This document shows, piece after piece, positions 8,758 through 28,510 of a stretch of 64,000 nucleotides of DNA. The DNA is from Marsupella aquatica (Eukaryota > Marchantiophyta). The position numbers were made by a program, and so were the translations under genes. The notes beneath the pieces are model-generated. The model made no database searches and was not told where the DNA came from. It worked only from the letters and a program-made list of their open reading frames with translations. Within the stretch, counting starts at the first letter, position 1; every line of letters begins with the position of its first letter. The stretch lies in assembly GCA_973895155.1 (NCBI GenBank), contig OZ316894.1:17608001-17672000 (forward strand), given 5' to 3'.

Positions 8758-9660
8758 TCATCCCTTAAGGCTTCTTGTTCTTGTAGGAAATTGCATAGAC
8801 CCTATGCGTTTGCGAAACTCGGTCCGCTCACCTCGTGTCAAAACCCAAGGAGGATGAATAGTAAGGGGGGCATTATCGGGATCCATAGATGGCCAAAAAC
8901 CATGAGGGCCATGCATCCCCATCTCTTCACAACTCTCTCTCCAGTTGTTGTCTTTCTCTCCATATAGGTGGCAAATCAAGGACCTCCCAACATTTCCCTC
9001 AAAGTGCATAGGGTCAAATAAATGGTTAAGTGGCATCTCAGCCCAATAAGGCAGTTGTGACAATGCAGACAAACAAGTCATGCCACACCGGGCATACTGC
9101 AATGGGTCATCTGGATTAGATACTCTTTCCCATACCTCTTTCCAATATGCAGGATCTTTTGGAATAGGTTGTGGTCGTCTGTCTGGTTGGCCATCCTCAG
9201 TGTCATATAAAAAGGGGTCTCTCCTCCAATCATGGTCTGGAGGGAGGTACTTGGTGTGACCAATATACACTTCTTCCTCAAGGTCTTTGACTTTGGCCGC
9301 GCTATTCCTTCCAAATCAGGTCCACAAGTTGGGCAAGCTCGATATCCTGATGTGGTCAGGCCAGAAATATATCCAAACCCTGCATATAAATATATATCCC
9401 ATGCATAAGTAAATAAGTTTATTAAAAGATATATGTGCTCCTAGCTAACTCAATACATAACAAAGTATGCTAGGTACGGTTGCCTAGCTATGGGAAGGGA
9501 TAATTTAACAAAGATTCATACCTGGAAGATCATGTATGGTCCACATAAGAATGGCCTTCAACTTAAATTCTCGACGTAAGCCCCCCGTTTGCACTTGACC
9601 ATCATAGCAATCCACACCCCTCCAAAGCTTTTGTAGCTCCTCAATCAATGGTTGCAAGTA
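8758..9660 (-). pseudogene. CACTA (En/Spm) TNP2-type transposase fragment
   Basis: The minus strand encodes, in order: YLQPLIEELQKLWRGVDCYD...FKLKAILMWTIHDLPG (about 9660-9523, followed by a GTATGA donor); after an apparent intron, ISGLTTSGYRACPTC (about 9370-9320); then VYIGHTKYLPPDHDWRRDP (about 9270), and MPLNHLFDPMHFEGNVGRSL (about 9030). These match the TNP2 transposase layout (CPxC, K-x-YIGHR-x-LP, and the D-x-MH-x-E-x-NV block). A one-base frame change lies near 9264, between KTLRKK and VYIGH, and the frame ends at a TGA near 8756 after FPTRTRSLKG, where the family normally continues. It is therefore a truncated, frameshifted relic. It abuts the methyltransferase gene; the two could belong to one former element, but that is inference. 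Confidence 0.7.
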
Positions 9661-10740
9661 CGTACATCAATTTTTCTGATAGCAATACAGTGAATGGGTC
9701 AGGCACGACTTTTTGCATTCATTAGGGGTTCTGTCACCAGTAGGGGAGTTAAGTGAGACTTTCTGTTGGAGATCCTCTAGGGCTAGTTAAACCACAGTTG
9801 TCATTATATAAGGGCCTTGCCTCTAACCAGCCAGTGTTCATTTGCCCATGAACAGTAGGCCTGTCCTCCTGCACTCCCATCACTTCTCATCATAGGACCC
9901 ATACTCTTAATACATTTTTGTGGTGATCTCTTAAAACTACGAACTGTTTTTAGTTGCTGTTTTTTCTGGAAGGTAGATCTACATAGTGAACAGCAGATTG
10001 CCCCCTATGACAAACGAGTGAGATACCACTGATACAAGAATATAGTAGGAGATGCTATTTTGTCTACATGACAATTGTACTACCTGTAAAATGGCTACTA
10101 CAGGTTATTCAGAGTACTCTAATGTAAGGAACTTATGGTTCAAAACCTTGGTGAACCAATGAGTTGACGTTGATATTGAAAAGTTCCCAAATCTATGAAA
10201 TGTTCTTTTGTGTACAGGATTGCTCATTACTAATTTGACTACCGGTTCCTTGAAAGTGAATAGAGGTGACAACAACAGAAGACATTGAAAGAAAAATCAT
10301 TACTATTTCTCATTCATCTTTGCATCCTCACTTTCAGCTATTGGTTTCCCAGAGTCACTGTCTAACCATATTGATCCATGTTTTTTATCGGCACTCTCAC
10401 TTTCAACTATGTCCTAAGAATCACAGTCGAGAGTCATCAATCTAGAAGATAGGATGACTCTAGAAAATAGGCCCCAGCAATTGCTTTTGATTGCCATCAT
10501 ATAGATATATAGATGTGAAATGAGTGATGCCTATACAATATTTGATTTGAGTACTACCAATCTTTTATGTGAATTTACTGTTGGTTTCCCAGAGTGCTTT
10601 ATATGAGAACTGTATGTGACAGAAATGAGTATCAAATGCTACACGAAGTAATTTACATGGGCACTGTAACTGAAATGAAATGAGTACTACATATTCCCAA
10701 CTTACTTTCTATGGGAAATGTATGTGAAACGAGCACTATA
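9661..10740. other. AT-rich spacer
   Basis: No ORF or RNA gene that I can support. Short phrases such as GTTTCCCAGAGT and 'tcctcactttcagctattgg/ctctcactttcaactatg' recur between 10330 and 10600, suggesting old local duplication. Confidence 0.3.
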
Positions 10741-11042
10741 CCCAGAGAAATTCATATGTGACCCGGAGTACTTTATATTGGAACTTGTTATTAAACCATC
10801 ACTGGCCATATACAAGGAGAAATGTCCAAATTTTTTACCTTTTTCACATTCCTCTCCTCTATAGTGAGACTTTTCACACAATTTCAGGAAAAAATACTAA
10901 AAATGGTGAAATCTATGGAACCAGGTTTTGTCATGGCTAGTGGCTCTTGAAAAGAAAGTAAACCCATTATAAAAGAAAAGTAGACCCATTATAAAATACT
11001 CTGTCTTCATCCTTACTATGAAAAGGTAGACGGACTATTTAC

Positions 11043-12504
11043 GGACCCCCATGAGAGAGGTCTCTTTCAAATTCCCTGCTTTCAAATTCCCTGCACGAGG
11101 TTGCGCCACATCATCACAACCAGTCACAAATAGGAAAGATCATATTTTTGAATGTAACAAAAGTGCACATTCATGTTGGATGCAAAAGCAATGTAATTTT
11201 TGGGGCGTCATGCCATAAGTATTAAGCGTAAAAAAAACCAGAATACAAAGAAAGAGATCTCATATAGTAAAATAAAGTTACCATTCTCATGTTTGTCAAT
11301 GATATATCAGTGTTTTACATCAAAATACTTGTATTTTTTAATTTCTTGCAAGTTTGAAAAAACCAATCGATAGAAATGTACATATATAGTTAGAACCCCT
11401 TTGGCTCCACATTGTAAAACGAAATAATCAATCTCCTTAGTACTTGATGGAATCTGTCAATGTTTGATTCATTGGAAAGCTCAAGATCAAGATTTAGAAA
11501 CTCATGACCTTTTTTAGTCTGTGCAGTCTTGATAAAATCTGTCAATGTCACACTCATTGGAAAGGTAGAGTAAAATTAGAAACTCATCATCTCCTTAGTA
11601 CGGGACAAAATCTATCAATGTTAAGTTCATTGGAAAGCTAGAGAAATTCAGATACTCATGATCTCTTTAGTAATGTAACAAAATTTGACATGAAATTTGT
11701 CAATTTTGGACTCAAGGTTGGAAAGCTAAAAGAATTCAAGAACTCATGATCAAAATTTCTTATCAGTGTTAAGTTCATTGGAAAGGCAGAGAAATTCCAA
11801 AACTCATTCAAAACTTGACAAAATTTATTTGAGGCTCATTGAAAACCCTTTCTCGATTAAGAGATGTCACAATCTCATCACCATCACAAACTTAATTAGC
11901 TGCTGCAAATTGATTTCTTCGATTATGTCAACATCGCTTGTCCGCAATGCTTGCTTCCCGGCTTGAATTGTTTGCGTCCCTTGTGTCTTCAACTGAAGCT
12001 CACTCTAAACACAAGTTAACATCAAATGCAGCCTCTATGTTGAAGAAACAATCGTTGGTCTTCCCCTCACACCATAGCTTTCTTACATTAAAAAAACTAC
12101 AAAACTCTCATGTGAAGTGATGGCTTGTCCGTTTTGTGCATTCTTCCCACCGAAACGACAAACACTCTTTTGCCAACAGTTGAGTGTTGTCCTCTAGTCT
12201 GTCTTGTGGCGGTAATGCTCAGACAACATAACTCACAAACGATCAATCAGGAATGGTAGAAACACGATTTCTCCAATGTGTAAGTAAAAACTGTCAAACA
12301 ATTCAATTCCTCCACATTCAACCTTCCATTTGATAAACCAGAGAGATAATCTCAACCAGATTGATCTCCTCTATCTTTTGAGTATTCTCTTGTCTACGAG
12401 CACACACCAAGATCACCGGGAGACTCAAAACCATCAATTACGGTCTTGCTAAAAATTGATTTCGCTTAATCACACACACATTCTTTGGATGAACATGGGG
12501 GTCC
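11043..12504. mobile_element. Non-autonomous DNA element with GGACCCCCATG terminal inverted repeats (copy A)
   Basis: The left end reads GGACCCCCATG and the right end CATGGGGGTCC, a perfect 11-bp inverted repeat. A second copy at 51206-52352 has the same ends and a related left subterminal block (GCGCCACAT...CACAAATAGGA here, GCGCCACAT...TACAAATAGGA there). The interior holds four to five diverged ~75-bp repeats (11440-11830) built round TCATTGGAAAGCTAGAG and ACTCATGATCTCCTTAGTA. No transposase is visible. Target duplication was not resolved. Confidence 0.55.
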
Positions 12505-13724
12505 ATGGATTAATTTATAAAAGGCAGAATGAATAGTTTATATGGGAACTTGTTATGAAAAAAAGGCAGGCGGAGTATTTTAGAAAGGTATTTGTGCTAA
12601 AAACAAAAGGCAGACTTAGTGTTTTATATCAAACTTGCTACTTAAAAATGACAGACGGAGTATAATATGAAGATATAATTGTGCTTAAAAAGAAAAGACA
12701 GACTGAGTAGTTTGTAAGGGAAGTTGTAATTAAGAAAACGGGCAGACAGAGTATTTTATGAAGGTACTTGTGCTTAAACAAAAGGGTAGGCTGAGTAGTT
12801 TGTAAGGGAACTTGTGGAATTAGCACAACCGGGCAATCAAATTATTGTCAGGCTGGACAGCCACATTTAAAGCTATTACCAGCCCTCCGAACCCCATCAC
12901 CTAATGTCCTATTAATGGGTTATTTCCCCCTCTCAACATAGTACTGTACTTATTTTGGTGTCTTTGGGGAGACAATGATCCAGAAGGGTTTAGGCCCCTG
13001 CGCATTTAGCTGATCTCTCAGTTTATTATTAAAAAAATGACAGACAGGAGTATTTTATAAGAACTTGTGGTCGTGCTAGGGAGAGGGAATAGGTTATGAG
13101 GCCTTGTTATTCAAAAAAGGGCAGAAGGGGTATTTTATATTATTTAGGGGAACTTGTGGTTGGGAACGGAAAAAAAAGGCAGACAGAGTATTTTATAAGG
13201 GAACTTGTGCATAGAAAAAAAGGCAGACGGAGTATTTTATAAGGGAACTCATGCTTAGGAAAAAAAACAAGGTCCCGGCACCCCTCCAGGCACAGGGGTG
13301 TGAAGGGTATATTTGTGTGTGGGATGAATTTGTGGGTAGTGGATGGGAATTGAATTCTGACTGATTATCTTTTCAGCCTTGGTTGACGGCTTTGTGACCC
13401 TGATTTAATATTCTCTCCCTCCTGGTGCACGTCCTTCTCAAATCAATGGGGGCTCACCCTAAATTGGGTTCCTTAATATATGTCACTATTGGGGTGGAGA
13501 GAGTCTAGTGAGTGTTCTTCCTCATTTCCTTTGAAGCCAAAACAGAAAACAGGCAGACTGAGTATTTTATAAGGGAACTTGTGCTTAGGAAAAAAAAGAC
13601 AGGTGAAATATTAATCCACAAATGCCCCTATAGAGAGCTACGGGTTACCCCAATAGAGTGTGCAGGTTCAGGAATGTGCCAAGGTGGTGAGACATATTTA
13701 TATGGGCAGGTGTGGTTTAAGTAT

Positions 13725-13855
13725 AGGTGAACTTGTGCTCAGAAGGGCAAAAAGGGCAGACGAACAGCTCTTGGTGCACACAGCTAGGTCTTGCCCACAC
13801 TTGTCAAAAACGTGTCTGACTATTGGGGAAAAAAAGGCGAGAAGACCAGTCAATT
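13725..13855 (+). repeat. ~130-bp direct repeat, copy 1 (copy 2 at 14765-14897)
   Basis: Both copies read AGGTGAACTTGTGCTC, then an A/G-rich run, AGCTCTTGGTGCACAC, GTGTCYGACTATYGGGG and AAGACC. They lie about 1.04 kb apart in the same orientation and contain one unit of the 40-bp repeat family at their left ends. Confidence 0.7.
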
Positions 13856-14408
13856 TTGAGATGCTTTTTGCTTCTACAGTTGTCATGGTGTTGCGATGGT
13901 GTTGTGATGACCTGAATGCCACTCCGCAAGCTGCGAGGGATTTGCGATCAGTGTCTGTTTGCAACCGCCAGAATTCTAGAAATTGGGCACTTGTTTGGCT
14001 TTGCAAAAGAGCTGATAGTGTTGTAGCGACTGCATGTCTTGTGGGGACCAAAGGGCAAAGGCTAGAAACTTTCCGTCCCTTAAAGCTTGCAGGTCCCAAC
14101 CTTCGGGGGCCTCATTCTAAATGGGGTCTCATATCATGCTCAACATTTTTAGCTAATAAACACCCTAAAAAATAAGAACAAAAAGTGTTTAAAAGTGTTT
14201 TTCTATTTTCAAAATTCATTTCTAAAACACTATCTTTTCTTATAATTCTCAACATTGAATTTAAAAAAACCTAATATTCTTCTACAGAAATTTTAAAATA
14301 TTTTGCTCAACCCAATAAACAAACAGTATATTTACTTTTGCATATGGGTAGAAAGTAAATAAGTGAATATCACGGGCCCAATCTTTGCTTTGCAAATAAA
14401 CAAACCCT

Positions 14409-14480
14409 GCATAGTGCTGCCACTTCCCTACATAGTGCTGCCACTTCCCTACATAGTGCTGCCACTTCCCTGCATAGTGC
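14409..14480 (+). repeat. 21-bp minisatellite, three units plus a partial
   Basis: The unit CATAGTGCTGCCACTTCCCT is repeated in tandem three times with one-base differences, then the start of a fourth unit. There is no associated gene. Confidence 0.9.
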
Positions 14481-14764
14481 ACTCCATAATCCCTTGCAGT
14501 TTAACGACAAAGATGAGTGCCAAGAAAGAAGATTTTGTTGTTTTCAAGACGCAAGGGCAAAGGGCAGCATTCTGAAGGACAGATGACCACAAGTGTTCTT
14601 CCTCGTATCCTTTCAAGCCAGGGAAGAAAAAAAGAGAAAAGGGCTGACGGAGTATTTTATAAGGGAACTCAAGCCAGAAAAGAAAATAAGGGAAAAGGGC
14701 TGACGGAGTATTTTATAAGGGAACTTGTGGGTAGGGGAGAAAAAAAGGCAGACGTAGTATTAAA

Positions 14765-14897
14765 TAGGTGAACTTGTGCTCTGGAAAAAAAAAAGGGGGC
14801 CGAGGGAGAGCTCTTGGTGCACACGGCTATGTCGTCTTCCAACACTCGTCACGAATGTGTCCGACTATCGGGGCGAAAAAGGCAAGAAGACCGGTTC
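14765..14897 (+). repeat. ~130-bp direct repeat, copy 2 (copy 1 at 13725-13855)
   Basis: Partner of 13725-13855, with several single-base differences, most of them C/T or G/A. The pair brackets the three-unit minisatellite at 14409-14480. Confidence 0.7.
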
Positions 14898-15129
14898 CGA
14901 GGCTCATCAGCAAAAAAAGGACCTGGGTTTTGGATCCCATCGAGATCAATTACTCGGAAAGCCGCCATCCAGGGGAAGTCGAATCTCTAGCCTTTGCCTT
15001 TTCCTGTGAGGCCGCCTCGTCTTTCCCGTGAGGCTGCCCCATCCGATGAAACATGGTGGTCTCTCGATCGTCGACAGCGTTGCCACGGTCAACGTGCAAT
15101 GCGTCTTTTGGCTACGACAGCCCCCTACT

Positions 15130-15626
15130 GGCGGATCGGTCCAGTATCGGGAGCACCAAACAAGGCACACCTTGGCTTCTCTCAGCCAGATCGAGGAATT
15201 CCCGATTCGTAGCATAGATGAATTCAGGTGTATGAATTTCGGTGGAGCAAAATGAATGTTGGGGCTGAATTTCGTTGAAGGACTTGTTAGCTAGCGATTT
15301 TGGAGACGGAGTGAGTAGACGTGACTGCAACTTACAGATGGGTTCTTGAAGAAGCTCGATCGAAGTTGATGCTCGAACCGGCGGATCGGTCCAGTATCGG
15401 GAGCACCAAACAAGGGACAGCTTGGCTTCTCTCAGCCAGATTGAGGAATTCCTGATTCACAGCATAGATTCAGGTGTATGAATTTCGGTGGAGCAAATGA
15501 ATGTTGGGGCTGAATTTTGTTACAGGACTTGTTAGCGAGTGTAGTGATTTTGGAGACGGAGTCAGTAGACGTGACTGCAACTTACAAAGGGTTCTTGAAG
15601 AAGGTCGATCGAAGTTGATGTTCGAA
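15130..15626 (+). repeat. 250-bp tandem duplication directly upstream of the receptor kinase
   Basis: GGCGGATCGGTCCAGTATCG begins at 15130 and again at 15380; the two ~250-bp copies stay alignable to GAAGTTGATG(C/T)TCGAA with few differences and small indels. Copy 2 ends about 35 bp before the receptor-kinase ATG at 15662, so the duplicated block is probably promoter and 5' UTR of that gene. Confidence 0.85.
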
Positions 15627-15661
15627 TTTCTGTGACAATTGGAGCGAAGGAAAGGAATGGG

Positions 15662-24472
<8,811 letters not shown>

Positions 24473-27400
24473 TCCTGAAATTTTGTAGCACTATGCTAGT
24501 TGCTTAGATCACATTGTTGTAAGCCCTTTGTAAGCTGAATTTGAATTTGGTGAAGAGTAGATTTGAAGAATTGATTGGGCTCTGTGAAAAGACTTAGGAA
24601 TTCAGGTTGTTCAGTGAGACCCAACAAACTAGCTTAACTTCAGGCAGGTAACTTCACCCAAGTACTAGAGTACATTAGCTTCTTTCAAGAAAGAGAATTA
24701 TGTTAACTTTCTTTCTGAAGAGAGTAACAGATAGTTTTGTACCTCCTTTCAGTCCAACATTCTGAGGAGCAGCTTCAGAGGGGTAACTTCTCGGCTAAGC
24801 CCGCGGGCTCTAACTGCAGCGAAACGGCCTTACTCGCCCTTGTCGAACAAAGCTGATCAAGATTGAAGTCCTCTATAATTGATAGATACGAAAGTTCCAT
24901 TAAAGGTAGCAGATCAAACTAAGGTCTATCTGCCGGTAAGTCTTATTGTCTAGGTAGCCGCACAATGTATTGATACGTACGGGAAGTTCTGCGCTTAATT
25001 AGGTACTGTGTCCGAAATCTTTAAGGACCACGACGAGTTAATTTTCGACCGGGGCTTACTATACTCCTGTTTATGTACAATTATGATCAATGATATCCTC
25101 TGGAAGCCATCAAGCACCAGATTTGATCATTTTAAGATTTAGTGTTTGTGTATTTGAAGCACACATTTGAAGAGTTTTGGGTAGGCCAGCTTGGACCTTG
25201 CTTTCTTTGGGGTTTTCGTCATCAACCTGCAGGCAAGTGCGAGATCTGTGAACTTTTCGGGGGCATTGTCGCTACATCATCTTGGCGCTGTCCCAAGGTT
25301 GGGAGGACTTGAGCCAGGCTGAGCCTTTACTGGATCCTATCCGATGCAAAGCATGTTATGAATGGCTAGCTAGTTCAGCTGAAGTACGAGACGGGTGGAG
25401 CATCAACCAGCCACTCAGCCAGGTCAAGTACGGTACAGTGTATTGTTAGTGGCCGCAATATATTCAAGGCTGTTCATTCACTCGTACCTAAGATCTGAGC
25501 CTGACTTAAGTTGCCCTCTCTAGATTATCTGTGGTTGGGCCTCTATCTTCACTAATTAAAGCACGTATATTATACACTCCTGATGATTGCTTCACAGCTA
25601 ATGAGATACGTTCTGTAACAGTACAGGTTGCAACTGTTTTTGTCGACAAGGACGGGGACAAGGAACGAGTCTCCGTTTATTGAGTAAGATCGACGAAACA
25701 ACCTGGCAAGATTGGTGTTCCAAATATATATGACAACCTATCTGCGAGGGTGAGCTAACTTAGAACAAATCTCTATGGATCGATCGGCGGACAAGCTAGA
25801 GCCACAAGATCCAGTCCAGACAACGGCGCGATGGGCCACAGACAACCAAATCAGGCGAAATGTAATTATAGGAGGTCGACCTGGCTCATATATAGCTCAC
25901 CAATGTTGCAACTACATCTATCTCTCTTGCATCCATTTTCAGTAGGGAATGGCTTCGACTGCCAAAACTTCCACTGGCAGACGAGGTCTAACCAGTACTG
26001 TAGGAGCAAGGAAGACAATACCTGATCGAGACATTTGAATCAGGCTTTGTCGACCAGAAGCCAGTGGAAACAGAAAATAAAGCTTCTTCGTTACCATGCA
26101 CAAAATTTTTATGGCTCGAGGCAAGATCAACTTTGTGCCTTCTTTAAGGTGTTCACTCTTGTCTTGCACTCTTTGTAAGCAATTGGGTATCTGCGCCTTG
26201 ATTGCATGTACGAGCTGGATGCTTAGCCTCCAGCTGCGAGTTCGTTCAGACCTGGACAAGTTGTGTAAGTTGTAACAGACTAGCATTGTCCGCACGTTGG
26301 CCTATTATGTAAGTGGTTTGCAGGTTTGGACACAGCACGCCCAGGAATGCCCGAGGTTCACTGCTCGTGCACAGTAATAATATATTGAAGGGTCCAACAT
26401 TGAAATTGAACTGTCTGTGTTTTCAACCTGAAGGTTCGACGGAGGCAAGTACAGGTCTATCTGCCTATGCTCTGTTCTAATATAACAAAGCTAAAGAGCT
26501 TTACTGGTCCCCTGGCTTGCTTTCCTGAAACCACTAATTAAATTTTCTTAAAAGTGTAAAAAATAAGGTGTGCCTTAAGTAACATGCTGAAAAAATTGAA
26601 TTGAAAATATATTGAGATAATTACCCTATGGCTGACATCCACAAAGTGGGTTACGATGAACTTGTAAATCTAGTGTGCGGTTTAAATATAATCATGCACA
26701 TGTCAATTCATATATCATCCTCGACTCGTGGATAACTGAGATTGAAATAAGTGCACATTAATGCACACCGTGTATTACATCAAGGTTTACACTTCAAGAA
26801 CTGTGGGTCGTTCACAGAATGATGCTGATCGATTCAAGTCTCATAAAGGACTGTGACTGTCCATCATGATTGAAGCTCTTCGGCATCTGAGTCATTCGTT
26901 CATGCATGCAGATCCACCCAGAAACCATTCAAGTTTCTGTGAGGCGTTCCATTCATGTACTGTACCTTCAGTCACGTTGCCGACTCGCAGCATTGTACTG
27001 TATGTTCATGGACCCGGAAGCCTGTCACGCAAGCTAATATTCCTCATGAATCAAGGTCCAGCTAAGGTTTGAAACTTAATTGCAGATTCGAAGGGACACG
27101 ACCCAATGGAGCGCGTGGGGACTTAACCCAATCAGATCTTACCAGAGCTGGACGTGGCAAAAGACCTTGTGCATTGAGTTGTCTGAAAAGGGTTGCAGCC
27201 CCTGAGGTCCCTTCCCTTCCCTTCTTCCCTCCGATGCGATGCGATGCCAAGAGTACATGAGTTAAGAAAATCGGAATCAGATATGTTTTTAGACACCGCT
27301 TAGTTAGAAGTACTCACCAGTTCAAAGCAGTCAGTACCGTACTTCTAAATGTATAGAGAAGGAAAGTAGCATCCAATGATAGTTGGAGAAGGTCGTGCCA

Positions 27401-27537
27401 GAGTCCATCCCGGTGTTTGTGGAGGTAACACCTCTAGGATGGTGGGCTGCAGGGTCCTCTCACAATTTCCGTATCAAAGAAGGAAACGAAGGAAAGACGT
27501 CAGGCAGCAGCAAAACTCGTGAGATTGATTTGCAATT
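24473..27537. other. Intergenic region, no gene recognised
   Basis: It contains the 3' UTR of the receptor kinase at its left end and otherwise unique-looking sequence with many scattered stops in all frames. CTTCCCTTCCCTTC at about 27208 and GATGCGATGCGATGC at about 27232 are short simple repeats. No RNA gene, transposase or conserved protein fragment was recognised. Confidence 0.35.
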
Positions 27538-27726
27538 ATGCCAAACAACTCAGAATGTGATTGTCCGTGTCACTGGATGCCCAAATGGATGAAACGGCCA
27601 AAGTTTCTGAGGGGTTGGGAGTGGGAAGACACATCAGCGTGCTTTGCGGTCTTGGGTGCCGCCTTCTGTGTCATTGTGGCCTTCAATCTCTACAAACCTT
27701 ATCTTAATTTGCACAAATCGAGTTGA
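27538..27726 (+). CDS. Possible small membrane protein (62 aa)
   Basis: An ATG-initiated frame of 62 codons with a Cys-rich start (CDCPCHW), a basic segment (KWMKRPKFLRGWEWED) and one hydrophobic helix (ACFAVLGAAFCVIVAFNLY) ending KPYLNLHKSS. Basic-then-hydrophobic order is typical of small inner-membrane subunits, but I recognise no family. It may also be chance. Only its composition supports it. Confidence 0.2.
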   Translation: MPNNSECDCPCHWMPKWMKRPKFLRGWEWEDTSACFAVLGAAFCVIVAFNLYKPYLNLHKSS

Positions 27727-28510
27727 TCATGCAGCATATCGGTGAGCCAGCGTGGGAATAGCAGATCTGGTCTGGGCTGATCAATCAAGATTCTCATTTG
27801 CGTCGATTGAACGGTCCCTTTATCTAAAACAATTGGCCTTGGATAATCGATAGTCTGATTCTTAATCGTGTCCAGATATCGATATCAAGAGTGGCGTCAT
27901 TTGTAGTTTCTTCAATGAGATAATGGACATTTAGTTGATGGTCACCTCGAGAAATTCAATTGAGATACTCTCGCAACTTTCAATCGCGAACTCTTGGATG
28001 CGAGAATCCAGCCCTCATCAATAGTAATATTTGATTGGAGGCTCTGATCAAGCTGTAAGAGACCAATCGACCGTATAAGTATCTAGAGTGTACACATTTC
28101 GAGCAATTTTTACAGTCAAGGCAACCATGTCCTCGTCCTACCCTAATTCAGAAATGCGGTGTTTCAAATCTCCCAGGCTCAACGTGCGGCCGCGTAATTT
28201 GATCTCAAGCTTCAGGGCGCAAATCTCATTGAGCATCCGCCATGCAGCGGAGGGTGACGGATAGCATTGGGCACAGCATCAATATGCAGGCTGCTCCATC
28301 TGGTTTGGCCAGAAGAATCTGGTACCCGAGTTTGGGTTTCGTGGACAGGATAAATCACAAGTTGGACACTGTCAATCATAAGGTTGCAGTAATACAGTGG
28401 TGGATTGTCTTGAAGAAGCACGATTTTGGATTTTGGTGATGTCTTATTTTCTCTGTTGTGCAATTAGAAGGGCACCATGGCAGCGGGCTTCGAGAGTAAG
28501 CTCCAAAAAG
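27727..28510. other. Intergenic, upstream of the trypsin-fold gene
   Basis: No supported gene. An acceptor-like TTGTGCAATTAG near 28470 suggests that an upstream non-coding or N-terminal exon of the next gene may lie here. Confidence 0.3.

Larger units (their letters stand above)
10741..14790 (+). repeat. Interspersed array of a degenerate ~40-bp repeat
   Basis: A unit close to GGCAGACGGAGTATTTTATA followed by AGGGAACTTGTGCTTAGG and an A-rich linker occurs at least a dozen times on the plus strand, for example near 12536, 12579, 12697, 12743, 12785, 13039, 13120, 13180, 13222, 13552, 14642, 14700 and 14746. Copies are tandem in places (12536-12830 and 13180-13260) and separated by unrelated DNA elsewhere. 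The family is diverged outside the core GAGTATTTTATAAGGGAACT. It resembles a decayed satellite or the sub-repeats of a lost transposon. No coding potential is visible. Confidence 0.65.

Noticed and set aside
13660-14175. 171-codon frame in the repeat region
   Set aside because: It overlaps the repeated 13725-13855 block and shows no recognisable protein pattern.
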